A stretch of DNA of 64,000 bases from Winogradskyella sp. MH6 (GCF_022810765.1 NZ_CP094494.1:1612001-1676000), one strand, 5' to 3'. Positions 25,947-36,109 are shown, counted from the first letter of the stretch. Made by a program: numbers and translations. Notes: generated by a model from the sequence alone, not told the origin.

Positions 25947-26392
25947 AACAGCTCTTTTGCATATTAGCTTTGTTTGTTTTGGTATTTTCTTGTGAAAAGA
26001 AAGATAGGCCGCCTAAGCCAGATAATCTTATTTCTAAAGATAAGATGGAGAGTGTCCTTTATGATATGTACATAATTAACGCAGCTAAAGGCGTTAACAG
26101 AAAACTATTAGAAGACAAAGGTATTGTACCAGAGTCTTATATTTTAAACAAGCACCAAATAGATAGTGCCCAATTTGCCCAGAGCAATGCTTATTATGCC
26201 TTTGACCCAGACTTATATAAAACGATGGTAGAGAAGGTAAAGGCTAGGTTAGAGATAGATAAGAAAACTTTTGAGGATTTAGAGAAAAAGGCTGGTAAAG
26301 AGGCCAAACGAAGACGAGACTCTATAAGTAGAATAAACGAAAAAAGAAGAGACTCTATTAAAAAAGCTCTAAAAAAAGAAGTGAGTAATTAA
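25943..26392 (+). CDS. DUF4296 lipoprotein
   Basis: 149 residues. Lipobox VFSC (C17), then the DUF4296 core with [20 protein letters not shown] and [20 protein letters not shown]. The C terminus is a highly charged Lys/Arg/Glu helix with a RRRDSIS...RRDSIKK double pattern. Function is unknown; in Bacteroidota it is regularly downstream of dihydroorotase. Start overlaps the pyrC stop (ATGA). Confidence 0.88.
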   Translation: MKQLFCILALFVLVFSCEKKDRPPKPDNLISKDKMESVLYDMYIINAAKGVNRKLLEDKGIVPESYILNKHQIDSAQFAQSNAYYAFDPDLYKTMVEKVKARLEIDKKTFEDLEKKAGKEAKRRRDSISRINEKRRDSIKKALKKEVSN

Positions 26393-26393
26393 T

Positions 26394-27416
26394 TTATCTC
26401 TGCTTCAAATCTTTTAAATACAATTCACAAATTTCATCTATTGATTGATTTATAGGTTTAAACTCAAAGTCTATTGCATTTTTTATTTTAGAATTGTCGT
26501 ACATAGTAATACTAGTAGCAGATTTTGCTGTATGCTTTGTAAAACTTCTTCGAGAACCTGTTAATTTATGCTTCAACCAATCAGCACGCCAAGCGATATT
26601 AAGAAGCCATGGTTTGGCTTCTTTTTTGGGAGGATTTACTTTTAATGCGTTTGCCACTTTGTTTTGAAAGTCCTTAAAGCTTAGATTTTCAGAAACTAGA
26701 ATGTAATTTTCGTTTGTAATGCTACTTTTCATCAAAGAAATCATCGTATCAACCACGTCAAATACATCAACATATCCAACAACTCCATTCACGTAGTATT
26801 TCATACCTTCATATATTTTTCTGAATAAATTACCGCTACTTCCACCTTTCCAATAGCCAGCTCCAAGAATGATTCCAGGATTTACAATAACAGCATCAAG
26901 ACCTTCTTGTGTGCCACGCCAAATCTCAAGTTCTGCACCATATTTGGTAATAGCATAAACACTATTGTCATCTTCAGGATTCCATTCAGTTTGTTCGGTA
27001 ATGAGTTTAGAAGAATCTGCATGATGCCCAATAGCAGCTATAGAACTTACGTAACATAGTTTTTTTACTGAGTGGCTAATACATAGATTAACAATATTTG
27101 CACTGCCTTTAATGTTAACTCTACGCAATAGATGATATTTGTCGGGTTCAAAAGAGACAAAAGCAGCACAATGATAAACATGAGTTACTCCATCAAAAGC
27201 CGTTTGTAGTTTTGGGATATCATTAAGATTTGCTTCTACCCAATCTATTTTGTTAAAAAGGTTTTCAGCATTATTAGAAAAATAGCTAAATACGTGTGTA
27301 ACACGTCTCAAGGTTTTTTCTCGTCTGTAAATAGCACGTACATTTTCTCCGTTAGAAACCAACTTATAAAGTAAATGTGAGCCTACTAATCCTGTTCCTC
27401 CTGTAACTAAAATCAT
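26394..27416 (-). CDS. NAD-dependent epimerase/dehydratase (extended SDR)
   Basis: 340 residues. Rossmann motif VTGGTGLVGSHLLYKL at the N terminus (GxxGxxG), NAD-contacting Asp region VEANLNDI, catalytic YAITKYGAE (YxxxK) with the upstream Ser in CYVSSIAAIG. Extended SDR proteins act on nucleotide sugars or dihydroflavonol-type substrates; this one resembles the Bacteroidota 'NAD-dependent epimerase' close to dihydroflavonol reductases. The substrate is not determinable. Convergent with the DUF4296 gene with one base between. Confidence 0.88.
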   Translation of the reverse strand: MILVTGGTGLVGSHLLYKLVSNGENVRAIYRREKTLRRVTHVFSYFSNNAENLFNKIDWVEANLNDIPKLQTAFDGVTHVYHCAAFVSFEPDKYHLLRRVNIKGSANIVNLCISHSVKKLCYVSSIAAIGHHADSSKLITEQTEWNPEDDNSVYAITKYGAELEIWRGTQEGLDAVIVNPGIILGAGYWKGGSSGNLFRKIYEGMKYYVNGVVGYVDVFDVVDTMISLMKSSITNENYILVSENLSFKDFQNKVANALKVNPPKKEAKPWLLNIAWRADWLKHKLTGSRRSFTKHTAKSATSITMYDNSKIKNAIDFEFKPINQSIDEICELYLKDLKQR

Positions 27417-27441
27417 AAGGCTAAATTACGTTAAAATTGTC

Positions 27442-27472
27442 TTTTGTCTTTTAATGTGGAAACATATCTTTG
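27442..27472 (+). promoter_or_regulatory. tyrS promoter
   Basis: TTTTG at 27442-27446, an 18-bp spacer and TATCTTTG at 27465-27472. This near-perfect Bacteroidota promoter overlaps a possible ATG at 27470 and so fixes the start at 27500. Confidence 0.75.
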
Positions 27473-27499
27473 CTAACATTAAATTACACAAGTTTAAGA

Positions 27500-28792
27500 A
27501 TGAAGAATTTTGTTGAAGAATTAACATGGAGAGGTATGTTGCACCAAAGCATGCCAGGAGTAGAAGAACATTTGTTAGAAGGTATGCAAAGTGCTTATGT
27601 AGGTATAGATCCTACGGCAGATTCTCTGCATATTGGTCATTTAGTTGGTGTTATGATGTTACGTCATTTTCAGTTGGCAGGTCACAAACCTTATGCTTTG
27701 GTAGGTGGTGCAACAGGAATGATTGGCGATCCTTCAGGAAAATCAGCAGAACGAAATTTGTTAGACGAAAAAACACTACGCCATAATCAAGAAGCTATAA
27801 AAAATCAATTGTCAAGATTTTTAGATTTTGATAGTGATGAAGCTAATTCAGCCGTTTTAGTAAACAACTACGACTGGATGAAAGAGTTTTCATTTTTAGA
27901 GTTTATACGAGATGTAGGTAAGCACATTACGGTTAACTACATGATGGCTAAAGATTCTGTAAAAAAGCGTTTAAGCTCAGAGGCTAAAGAAGGAATGTCG
28001 TTTACGGAGTTTACATATCAATTAGTACAAGGGTATGACTTTTTGCATTTATATAGAGAAAATAACTGTTCTATACAAATGGGAGGAAGTGATCAATGGG
28101 GAAATATTACCACAGGTACAGAATTAATTCGTCGTATTGGTGGTGGTAAAGGTTATGCTTTAACCTGTCCGTTAATTACCAAGGCAGATGGTACTAAATT
28201 TGGTAAAACCGAAGGTGGTAATATTTGGTTAGATGCTAAAAGAACGTCTCCATACAAATTTTACCAATATTGGTTAAATTCTAGCGATGATGATGCAGAA
28301 AAGTATATTAAAATCTTTACGTTTTTAACAGAAGAAGAAATCTCTGATTTAGTAAAAACACATGCAGAAGCACCACATTTAAGAGCGTTACAAAAGAAAT
28401 TAGCAGAAGAAATTACCATTATGGTACATTCTAAAGAGGATTTTGAAAATGCTGCAAAAGCCTCAAATATTCTATTCAGTAAGACATTTAAAGAAGATAT
28501 TAAAACTTTAGATGAAGCTACATTTTTAGATGTTTTTGAAGGAGTACCACAAGCTTTTGTTTCAAGAGCAGAGTTTAATGAAGGTATAGATATGATTGGT
28601 GCTTTGGCAGCAAAAACTAATTTCTTGAATTCTAATGGTGAAGCAAGACGCGCTTTAAAAGAAAATTCTATTTCAGTTAACAAAGAAAAAGTAAAAGAAG
28701 ATTACCAGTTGTCTTCTGAAGACTTAATAAACGACACCTACATTATACTTAATAAAGGAAAGAAAAACACCTATATCATAAAGGTTGAATAA
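27500..28792 (+). CDS. tyrS: Tyrosyl-tRNA synthetase
   Basis: 430 residues from ATG 27500 ([20 protein letters not shown]). The HIGH signature is HIGHLVG, the KMSKS-like loop is KFGKTEGG, and tyrosine-pocket blocks [10 protein letters not shown] and [12 protein letters not shown] are present. A C-terminal S4 RNA-binding domain (about 360-430) follows. Bacterial TyrRS length is about 420. An alternative start 30 bp upstream overlaps the promoter and is rejected. Confidence 0.97.
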   Translation: MKNFVEELTWRGMLHQSMPGVEEHLLEGMQSAYVGIDPTADSLHIGHLVGVMMLRHFQLAGHKPYALVGGATGMIGDPSGKSAERNLLDEKTLRHNQEAIKNQLSRFLDFDSDEANSAVLVNNYDWMKEFSFLEFIRDVGKHITVNYMMAKDSVKKRLSSEAKEGMSFTEFTYQLVQGYDFLHLYRENNCSIQMGGSDQWGNITTGTELIRRIGGGKGYALTCPLITKADGTKFGKTEGGNIWLDAKRTSPYKFYQYWLNSSDDDAEKYIKIFTFLTEEEISDLVKTHAEAPHLRALQKKLAEEITIMVHSKEDFENAAKASNILFSKTFKEDIKTLDEATFLDVFEGVPQAFVSRAEFNEGIDMIGALAAKTNFLNSNGEARRALKENSISVNKEKVKEDYQLSSEDLINDTYIILNKGKKNTYIIKVE

Positions 28793-28796
28793 CAAA

Positions 28797-28824
28797 AAGT
28801 GCCCAAAATTTCTTTTGGGCACTT
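28797..28824 (-). terminator. Intrinsic terminator between tyrS and LuxE-like gene
   Basis: AAGTGCCCAAAA / TTTTGGGCACTT, 12-bp perfect stem with loop TTTC. The T-rich tail is on the minus strand, so it suits the leftward LuxE-like gene; it may also stop tyrS. Confidence 0.82.
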
Positions 28825-28897
28825 CTAACCAATCAATCAACTATTGAAAATCTCTCTTTTCGATAGCAATTGTTTAGTCGTAATAGTTGCAGAAACC

Positions 28898-29878
28898 TTA
28901 CAAGGCCATTAAATTACAACCTCTAATATCGGAGTTGTCGAATCTTCCTATAATTTCAAATTGCCCATTTTCAGAAGTTTTGCCCAAATCTTGAGTGGCA
29001 ATAAATGCACAAGAATTCATATTGGTTAAGTCAATAATATTAATGCCTCCTGTCTTGTTTTGCTGTAATAATGTTAAAGCATCTTCTGTATCCCTAGTAA
29101 TAATTTTCATCCAAGGAGGACATTCAAAAATGCCACTACCTTTAGAATATGCCTGACTCAGAAGTTCTGTCATGCCATACTCACTATGTATTTGGTTAAC
29201 ACCAAATCCTTTTTTGAGCCTATCGTGAAGTTCTTGTCGTATAATTTCTTTTCTTCTGCCTTTCATGCCACCAGTTTCCATAACTATGGTATGTTTTAAG
29301 CTAAATTGAAATTGCTCTACTAAATCTAATAATGCAAAAGAAACACCAATTAAAAGTGTTTTTTGATTTTGAGCTTCAAGGCTTTTTAGAGTTTCAGTAA
29401 GGTCTTGAAGATTGTTGAGGTAAAACCCACTTTCAGGATGATCAGATTTTTGTATTAAATCATCTACCATATAAATAAGTGAAGAGCCCTCTCGCTCTAA
29501 ATAAGAAGGCAATAAAGCCAATACCGCATAATCTTCAATATTACCATAAAAATGTTGAAAGCCTTTTAAGTAACTTTCTTCATAAATGCTTAGGTCTGTT
29601 ACAAAATGTTTGCTTGTTGTACTTCCTGTTGTACCAGAGCTGGTAAAGATTTTTTCAACTTTATTTAGAGAACTTAAAACTTCTCGTGTTTTAAAAAACT
29701 GAATTGGTAAAAAAGGAATTTCTGTTAGACATTTTATATCAGATGGATGCTTATAAAGCAAGTCGCAAAAAGATCTATAAACGCGGTTGTTTTCAAACTG
29801 AAATCTAAAGACATCAAGTGCTAGTGCCTCAAACTCGGCATGGGTTTTAATATTAAAAATGTCGTCTTTTGAAATCAT
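28898..29878 (-). CDS. LuxE/PaaK-like acyl-protein synthetase family
   Basis: 326 residues. The adenylate-forming core motif IFTSSGTTGSTTSKH (about 84-98) is the phosphate-binding loop of LuxE/PaaK-like enzymes; HSEYGMTELLSQAY is the adenylation-site block. Family members activate an acyl or aryl acid as AMP-ester. In Bacteroidota these stand-alone genes often lie near envelope or glycan loci and their substrate is unknown. Isolated here, between tyrS and a T9SS cargo gene. Confidence 0.86.
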   Translation of the reverse strand: MISKDDIFNIKTHAEFEALALDVFRFQFENNRVYRSFCDLLYKHPSDIKCLTEIPFLPIQFFKTREVLSSLNKVEKIFTSSGTTGSTTSKHFVTDLSIYEESYLKGFQHFYGNIEDYAVLALLPSYLEREGSSLIYMVDDLIQKSDHPESGFYLNNLQDLTETLKSLEAQNQKTLLIGVSFALLDLVEQFQFSLKHTIVMETGGMKGRRKEIIRQELHDRLKKGFGVNQIHSEYGMTELLSQAYSKGSGIFECPPWMKIITRDTEDALTLLQQNKTGGINIIDLTNMNSCAFIATQDLGKTSENGQFEIIGRFDNSDIRGCNLMAL

Positions 29879-29901
29879 TTTGCAAAAGTATTGAAAATAA
29901 A

Positions 29902-29930
29902 AAAGCGCAGCTAAATCTTAGCTGCGCTTT
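29902..29930 (-). terminator. Intrinsic terminator of T9SS cargo gene
   Basis: AAAGCGCAGCTAA / TTAGCTGCGCTTT, 13-bp perfect stem with a 3-nt loop; T-rich tail on the minus strand, 21 bp after the 29951 stop. Confidence 0.88.
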
Positions 29931-29950
29931 CTTTATGTAAAAAACAATGA

Positions 29951-32383
29951 TTATTTAATAACTAATTTCTTAGTTGTTGTTGCATTGTTTTGAGTGATCT
30001 TTAAGATATACACACCAGTATTTAAGTTAGATACATTAAGTGTGTTATTAGTTAAAGTTTCATTTTTAACCTGCTTACCAAGAATATCAAATACTTGTAC
30101 ATTCATAACATCACTATTAGATGATGTAATTGTTACCTTACCAGTATTTGTTGGGTTAGGGTAGATAGAGAATTCAACTGTTTCAAAATTGTCAGTAGAA
30201 AGTGGTTGTCCATCATTTCTTGCACCAGGTGAGTATAAAACTGGATTAGAAACAATAGTACTGTGATCTACAAATGCACCTGTAAAATCAGGACTACGAG
30301 CAATTGATTGATTGTTTCCTGCTGCACCATAATCTTCTTGTACAAGAACCAAAGCACTATTATTTGCAATGATTACAGAATCACCACCATTGTTAAGACC
30401 TAAACCTCCAGAAGAAGCCGTTTGGACTATGCCATCAATTCCTGTTGGTGTACCACCACCGAATACAGTTATAAAGCTGTTAGGAGCTAATACTGTTCCG
30501 CTAGGGAATGTATGTCTAACGCTCACTGCATCTGAAATTGTATAGTCCGATAAATCTATACTAGTAGTACCACTATTATAAATTTCAACAAATTCATCTT
30601 CAGAGGTATTTACTGTGCCATCACCATTAGCATCACCATTTGTAGAATCAGGATCAGCATTTATTTCATTTATTAGTAAAAATACAGGGTCACAAGCTGC
30701 TGAAGCAACTGTTCCTGAAATTGTTGTTGCATCACAATCACCACCATTGATAGTTAAGTCCCAAGCATCACCTTCACTTAGACCTGTAATTGTAATAGTT
30801 CCATCAGCTGTTAACGCAGGATTATCACCACCAACAGTTCCTGCAGAAGTTGTTGTTACAGAAGTAATAGTAGCATCAGAACCTGTGTAAGGAATATTTA
30901 TTGTTACAGCATCATTATCGTTTCCAGCTGTGTTTGTAGCACATACAAAAGATTCAGATTGTAATGTAACATCACAAACAGCACAATCAGAAGGAACTAC
31001 AGTACCAAGCGTAGGGCAAGAACCAAAAGCTCCTAATGTAACATTAGAAATTGACCAGCTAGAATAGCCGTCAACACCATCATCATTATATTCAATTCCG
31101 ATGTAAACATCTGTGCCTGATGCCGCAGACATGTCTACACTGTAGAATCCTGCATCAGTTAATGTTTGAGCAGTAGACCAACTAGTGCCTGAAGGACATC
31201 CAGAATAAGCGCTAGTGTAGTTGATGTTTAAATCTGTTGTACCAAAACTTTCAGAAGCATCAAATTCTAGAACTAAATCTGTAACTCCAGTCATATCTAA
31301 AGGACCAAAAATTAACCAAGTCTCAACTTGTTCAGTACAGCCACCACCACAGTAACCATTCATAGAATATGTTCCACTAGTTTCTGTCCATTCATCCATA
31401 TCAGAGTTTGTTTGAACTGTAACTAACTCAAATAAATCAGGACCAGCACTTAAATCAAAACAAGTGTTAGGTGTTGGGTCACATTGAGCGGCAGGAACAG
31501 TTCCAGAAATAGTTGTACCATCACAATCACCACCATTTAATGTTACATCCCAAGCATCACCTTCTGATAAACCAGAAAGTGTTATAGTACCATCTGCTGT
31601 AGTAGATGGATTATTACCACTTACGGTAGCAGTGTTTGAAGTTACAGATGTAATACCTGCGTCTGATCCAGTGTAAGGAATGTCAATAGTAACACCATCA
31701 TTGTTATCACCAGCAGTATTTGTCATACAGTTGTAAACCGCAGAAGATAATGATACACCACATGAACCACCAGTAGATGTATAAGTGCCAATACCTCCAA
31801 TTAATGTTTCAAAAGTATCAAGTCCACTTTGGCAAACACCTAATGTGTCAAGAGAAGAAACTCCACCAAATGTCCAGTTAGCTTCATTAAAACCGCCATC
31901 AGGACCTGTATTGTTATTTCTTTTTGCGTAAGAATCCGCATACTCCCATGTAGTACCTGTACCATCAGTAGCTTCAACACCAAATTGGTCAATTACTGTA
32001 CTGTCAGCTGTTAATATAATTCTTACGCGATCATCGCCATTAACATTCATAGTGTTAGAAGCTAATACATTAGGGTTTGTAAATGTGATAGAAGGGAAAT
32101 CAGTACCTATAGCAGTCTCACTTCCTGATGTGGTAATATATACAAAGCTATTTGTTACAGTACCTAATGCACTCAAATCTTGAGCATTTCCCCAAGTTGT
32201 ATTAGCGTTAGTTTGGTTTTCTAAGCTGTAAAGAGAAAAGTCAACAGTTCCGCTAGCATATATCTCTAGTAATTTTGGATTACCGCCAGAACAATCGCCA
32301 TCAACAATTGCTGTAATTATTGGTGTCTGAGCATAAGACATCAACCCAATTAAGGTAAAGAATAAAAAGTAAAGTTTTTTCAT
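29951..32383 (-). CDS. T9SS-exported lamin-tail-domain surface protein
   Basis: 810 residues. Signal peptide (about 1-18, cleaved near SYAQ). An N-terminal lamin-tail-like beta domain (about 20-165) is followed by two copies of an 85-residue module (first near 219-303, second near 481-566) flanking a carbohydrate/adhesion-like region (SWSISNVTLG). A second lamin-tail domain (about 568-690, INEINADPDS...DEFVEIYNSGT) precedes the type IX sorting domain at about 735-810 (FSIYPNPTNTGKVTI ... GVYILKITQNNATTTKKLVI). Exported to the surface or medium; no catalytic motif seen. Confidence 0.93.
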   Translation of the reverse strand: MKKLYFLFFTLIGLMSYAQTPIITAIVDGDCSGGNPKLLEIYASGTVDFSLYSLENQTNANTTWGNAQDLSALGTVTNSFVYITTSGSETAIGTDFPSITFTNPNVLASNTMNVNGDDRVRIILTADSTVIDQFGVEATDGTGTTWEYADSYAKRNNNTGPDGGFNEANWTFGGVSSLDTLGVCQSGLDTFETLIGGIGTYTSTGGSCGVSLSSAVYNCMTNTAGDNNDGVTIDIPYTGSDAGITSVTSNTATVSGNNPSTTADGTITLSGLSEGDAWDVTLNGGDCDGTTISGTVPAAQCDPTPNTCFDLSAGPDLFELVTVQTNSDMDEWTETSGTYSMNGYCGGGCTEQVETWLIFGPLDMTGVTDLVLEFDASESFGTTDLNINYTSAYSGCPSGTSWSTAQTLTDAGFYSVDMSAASGTDVYIGIEYNDDGVDGYSSWSISNVTLGAFGSCPTLGTVVPSDCAVCDVTLQSESFVCATNTAGNDNDAVTINIPYTGSDATITSVTTTSAGTVGGDNPALTADGTITITGLSEGDAWDLTINGGDCDATTISGTVASAACDPVFLLINEINADPDSTNGDANGDGTVNTSEDEFVEIYNSGTTSIDLSDYTISDAVSVRHTFPSGTVLAPNSFITVFGGGTPTGIDGIVQTASSGGLGLNNGGDSVIIANNSALVLVQEDYGAAGNNQSIARSPDFTGAFVDHSTIVSNPVLYSPGARNDGQPLSTDNFETVEFSIYPNPTNTGKVTITSSNSDVMNVQVFDILGKQVKNETLTNNTLNVSNLNTGVYILKITQNNATTTKKLVIK
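30687..30943 (-). repeat. Intragenic module, second copy
   Basis: 85-codon unit beginning CATNTAGNDND and ending ASAACDP; strongly similar to the copy at 31476-31729 at protein level. Confidence 0.85.
31476..31729 (-). repeat. Intragenic module, first copy
   Basis: 85-codon unit beginning CMTNTAGDNND and ending PAAQCDP; shares GLSEGDAWD and NGGDCD segments with the second copy. Confidence 0.85.
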
Positions 32384-32613
32384 AATTGATTTTTAAAAAA
32401 ATTAGATTGTAAATATACTAACAAATACTGAGTTTTGGAGGATGTTTTTATCAACAACATGCTTTTTTACAATAAGTTAACATCTAGGTTTTAGTAATTG
32501 TTTTGTAATCACGGTGTTGATTTTCAATGTTAGAGAATTGTTATCAATTTTCATAGAAGGGTTACTTAATGAGATATGTTTTATCTTTACGCAAGCTTAA
32601 AATTATCTTAACA

Positions 32614-33297
32614 GTGAAAAAAAAGGACATTAAGATACTATTGGTTGATGACGAGCCAGATATCTTAGAAATAGTTGGTTATAACTTATCTGCAGAAGGT
32701 TATCAAGTTATAACAGGAGAAAACGGTGTAGAAGCTATTGAAAAAGCTAAGAAACACAAGCCACATCTAATCATACTAGATGTTATGATGCCCGAGATGG
32801 ATGGTATAGAAGCTTGTGAGCGTATACGTCAAGACTCAAAACTCAACAATACCATTATTACCTTTTTAACTGCTAGAGGTGAAGATTATTCGCAGGTTGC
32901 AGGTTTTGATGCAGGAGCTGATGACTATATCACAAAACCTATAAAGCCAAAGGTATTAGTTAGTAAGGTAAAAGCGTTACTAAGAAGACTAAAGGATACA
33001 GATAATCCAAACGAATCTCTAAAGATTGGTGATTTAGTAATTAATAGAGAAGAATATAAAATTACCAAGAACGGTGAAGAAATTATTCTGCCAAGAAAAG
33101 AGTTTGAATTATTATCTTTGTTGGCAACTAAGCCTGGTAAAGTTTTTAAACGCGAAGAAATTTTAGACAAAGTTTGGGGTAATGAAGTTGTTGTTGGAGG
33201 GAGAACGATAGATGTACATATTAGAAAACTTCGCGAAAAGATAGGTGACAAATCTTTTAAAACCGTAAAAGGCGTTGGGTACAAGTTTGTAGACTAA
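32614..33297 (+). CDS. OmpR/PhoB-type response regulator
   Basis: 227 residues from GTG 32614 (KKKDIKILLVDDEPDILEI). An ATG at 32569 would add 15 residues but sits before a promoter-like TATCTTTA at 32582-32589, so I prefer the GTG. Receiver domain with D12/D13, phospho-acceptor D55 (LIILDVMMPEMDG), Thr (TFLTARG) and Lys (ITKPIKP); winged-helix DNA-binding domain about 130-227 ending GVGYKFVD. It overlaps the kinase start by one base and is phosphorylated by it. Confidence 0.93.
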   Translation: MKKKDIKILLVDDEPDILEIVGYNLSAEGYQVITGENGVEAIEKAKKHKPHLIILDVMMPEMDGIEACERIRQDSKLNNTIITFLTARGEDYSQVAGFDAGADDYITKPIKPKVLVSKVKALLRRLKDTDNPNESLKIGDLVINREEYKITKNGEEIILPRKEFELLSLLATKPGKVFKREEILDKVWGNEVVVGGRTIDVHIRKLREKIGDKSFKTVKGVGYKFVD

Positions 33298-34340
33298 TGC
33301 AGAAAAAAAACATAAAAAAAACATATAAGTTCGCTTTTAGAACATCGTTGTATGTTACAATTTTTACAACACTCCTAGTGAGTGTTTTTTTGTATTACTA
33401 TCACACATTTAATTGGCAGGTTGTTTTTTTTCCTCTCATTTGCTTTTCATTATGTTTTGTAATTATCCAATATAGGGTTGAACGTTTTATCTATAAAAGA
33501 GTTAAGAAAATATATGATGATTTAACGCTTTTAGAGTCAACAAGTCTTAGGCAGCAACCTATAACAACAGATATGGGTACATTAACCAAAGAGATTGATA
33601 AATACGCCAGAGATAAGAAAATAGAAATAGAAACCCTTAAAGTCAGAGAAGAGTACAGAAAGGAATTTATAGGCAATGTTTCGCACGAGCTAAAAACACC
33701 TTTGTTTACGGTTCAAGGATATATAGATACACTTTTGGATGGTGGAATTGAAGACGAAAAAATTAGAAAAAAATATCTACAAAGAGCTAGTAAAGGTGTA
33801 GAACGTTTAACCTATATCATTAAGGATTTAGACATGATTACCAAGCTCGAAGTAGGTGATCTTAGTCTAAACAAAGAGAAGTTTGATATTGTAAAGCTTG
33901 TTCAGAATGTATTTGAGCTTTTTGAAATGAAGGCTGCAAAAAAGCGAATTACACTTACTTTTGATATGGAATATCCAGAGCCTATTATGGTGTATGCAGA
34001 TGTTGAAAGAATACAGCAAGTACTCACTAATTTGATAGTTAATTCTATAAAATATGGTAGGGAGAAAGGAACGACAGAAGTAAGTATAGAAAATCTCATA
34101 AAGAATAAAGCCATTATAAGAGTAACTGATAATGGTGAAGGTATAAAAAAGGAGAACTTGCCTCGTTTATTTGAGCGATTCTACAGAGTTGATAAAAGTG
34201 GCTCAAGAAAAGAAGGTGGCTCAGGTCTTGGGCTATCTATAGTAAAACATATCATAGAAGCTCACGAGGAAAAAATGTATGTAGAAAGTGAATTGGGTGT
34301 GGGTAGTGAGTTTTCGTTTACGTTAGAAAAGGTTGAATAA
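33297..34340 (+). CDS. Sensor histidine kinase (PhoR-like), partner of 32614 regulator
   Basis: 347 residues. Two membrane helices close together (about 17-34 and 40-58) leave almost no periplasmic domain. A linker helix leads to HisKA with FIGNVSHELKTPLFTVQGY (H130), N-box LTNLIVNSIKYGRE, G1 DNGEGIKKENLPRLFERFYR and G2 GGSGLGLSIVKHII. The short sensor suggests intramembrane or cytoplasmic sensing. TAATG overlap with the regulator. The 3' end overlaps the convergent glycosyltransferase gene by 18 bp. Confidence 0.94.
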   Translation: MQKKNIKKTYKFAFRTSLYVTIFTTLLVSVFLYYYHTFNWQVVFFPLICFSLCFVIIQYRVERFIYKRVKKIYDDLTLLESTSLRQQPITTDMGTLTKEIDKYARDKKIEIETLKVREEYRKEFIGNVSHELKTPLFTVQGYIDTLLDGGIEDEKIRKKYLQRASKGVERLTYIIKDLDMITKLEVGDLSLNKEKFDIVKLVQNVFELFEMKAAKKRITLTFDMEYPEPIMVYADVERIQQVLTNLIVNSIKYGREKGTTEVSIENLIKNKAIIRVTDNGEGIKKENLPRLFERFYRVDKSGSRKEGGSGLGLSIVKHIIEAHEEKMYVESELGVGSEFSFTLEKVE

Positions 34341-35366
34341 TTTCTTGTAGTTAAGGTCGTATTGCAAGTCCTCAAATCCTGAATAATTTTCAATCTCATT
34401 TAGCATTTCAATTTTAAAGTCTTTTTGTTTGCAACTAGGCGCTACAAGTTCTTCCTCAAATTTCTTTGCCAAATATTCTTGTTCAAATTGTCCTGGTGTA
34501 GGTATTAAAAAGGCTTTTTTTTCAAGCTTTGCATAATCCATTATAGAGGTATAGCCAGATCTGCTTAAGATAAGATCACTTTCATTAAGAGCCTTTTCAA
34601 GCTCTTTGCTTGCCATAAAGTTATAGGTTGTAATATGGTTAATCTGTGTTTTGCGTTGTTCGTTTTCAATAAGGCCTTTTACAAAACAAATTTTACCATC
34701 ATAGGATTGTAGTTCATCAAGTAATTTTACTTCTAAAAATGAACGTTGAGGTTCAGGGCCAGATAGAACAACTAGAAGGTCGTACTTTTTATTCAGATCT
34801 TGTTTTTCAAACCTACTCAGCGGACCCAAATATTTAATAGAAGATTCATACCCTTCAATATGCCCTAAATCACCGCTTAAGTTCTTAGCATCTCTATGGT
34901 CTGGTACCCAACATTCATCAAATTTATTAATGATTTTTTGATGAAATTTAGAGCTCAACCAAGTTGTACTTCCGCTCAGCACACGCAATTGATGCGTAAC
35001 AAATGCAGAAGGAATGTTTTTATCTCTAACTCCAAATCTATTATCAGAAATAATTCCTGAAATATTTTCAGACTTTATAAGGCTTTCAGTAACCTTTTTT
35101 TCTCTATTTATTGTTTTTAATAGACTTGGGGAATCTTTAATAAGCTTTAGTTTAAAACTATTGGCTTTTTTAGAATATGTAATGTTGTACGAAGGTAGCT
35201 CAAGCGCTTGAAGCTGAGGAAACTCTTTTTTTAATAGTTTAAGAGCCTCGCCATCACTCGCAATGACAGGTTCAAAATTATTTGCTATTAAAGCATTTAT
35301 AATAGGAATGCTTCGTGTGGCATGTCCTAAACCCCAATTTAATGGAGCAACTAAAATCCTTTTCAT
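34323..35366 (-). CDS. MurG-like glycosyltransferase (GT28 family)
   Basis: 347 residues from ATG 35366 (MKRILVAPLNWGLGHATRSI); an upstream TTG at 35375 is possible but unneeded. The glycine-rich GLGHATR loop and the C-terminal SGYTSIMDYAKLEKKAFLIPTPGQFEQEYLA block are characteristic of MurG/UDP-GlcNAc transferase-like GT-B enzymes of the 'glycosyltransferase family protein' type. It is not MurG itself, as it lies outside a division-cell-wall cluster. Donor and acceptor are unknown. Convergent with the histidine kinase. Confidence 0.85.
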   Translation of the reverse strand: MKRILVAPLNWGLGHATRSIPIINALIANNFEPVIASDGEALKLLKKEFPQLQALELPSYNITYSKKANSFKLKLIKDSPSLLKTINREKKVTESLIKSENISGIISDNRFGVRDKNIPSAFVTHQLRVLSGSTTWLSSKFHQKIINKFDECWVPDHRDAKNLSGDLGHIEGYESSIKYLGPLSRFEKQDLNKKYDLLVVLSGPEPQRSFLEVKLLDELQSYDGKICFVKGLIENEQRKTQINHITTYNFMASKELEKALNESDLILSRSGYTSIMDYAKLEKKAFLIPTPGQFEQEYLAKKFEEELVAPSCKQKDFKIEMLNEIENYSGFEDLQYDLNYKKLFNLF

Positions 35367-35431
35367 CAAAAGCAAAGATAAACCTTAAAATGTTTCCTTA
35401 ATTTTACCAAATTATTAATAAGCAGTAAAAC

Positions 35432-36106
35432 GTGGGAAGTAAAAATAAACTCAAAAGATTTAAAGAAAACGAAACCTTTGATAATGTGTTTCAGCCAACC
35501 AGAGACGAACTTACAAGTGGTAATTATAGTCTAAAAGGCAAATGGAGAGAAAAAGTTTTTAAAAACGAAAATCCTTTAGTATTAGAACTAGGTTGTGGTA
35601 AAGGTGAATACACCGTTGGGTTGGCGAAGCGCTACCCAAATAAAAATTTTGTAGGAATAGATATAAAAGGTGCCAGATTTTGGAGAGGAGCAAAAACTGC
35701 AATTGAAGAAGACATAGATAATGCAGCCTTTGTAAGAACACAAATAGAACTCATAGAGTACGTATTTGATGCCAATGAAGTCGATGAAATTTGGATTACA
35801 TTCCCAGATCCGCAAATAAAGTATAAAAGGACCAAGCATAGATTAACCAATTTTCAGTTTCTAGAGCGTTATAAAAAGATTCTAAAGCCAGAAGGATTAA
35901 TGCATCTTAAAACCGATAGTGAGTTTATGCATGGTTATACGCTTGGATTATTGCATGGCTTGGGTTACGAGGTGTTATATGCCAACCATAATGTCTATAA
36001 ATTAGAAGGAAGCCCAGAGGAAGTTACCCAAATACAAACCTTCTATGAAAATCAGTATTTAGAAAAAGACAAAGCAATTACGTATATTAGATTCAAAATC
36101 AACTAA
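35432..36106 (+). CDS. trmB: tRNA (guanosine(46)-N7)-methyltransferase
   Basis: 224 residues with a GTG start (GSKNKLKRFKENETFDNVFQ). SAM-binding motif VLELGCGKGEYTVGLA (about 50-65), NFVGIDIKGARFWRGAK, WITFPDPQIKYKRTKHRL (the catalytic and tRNA-binding PDPxxK region) and LKTDSEFM are diagnostic of TrmB. Methylates G46 in the variable loop. First gene of a three-gene operon with lysE-like and alkyltransferase-like genes; 3 bp gap to the next start. Confidence 0.95.
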   Translation: MGSKNKLKRFKENETFDNVFQPTRDELTSGNYSLKGKWREKVFKNENPLVLELGCGKGEYTVGLAKRYPNKNFVGIDIKGARFWRGAKTAIEEDIDNAAFVRTQIELIEYVFDANEVDEIWITFPDPQIKYKRTKHRLTNFQFLERYKKILKPEGLMHLKTDSEFMHGYTLGLLHGLGYEVLYANHNVYKLEGSPEEVTQIQTFYENQYLEKDKAITYIRFKIN

Positions 36107-36109
36107 AAT

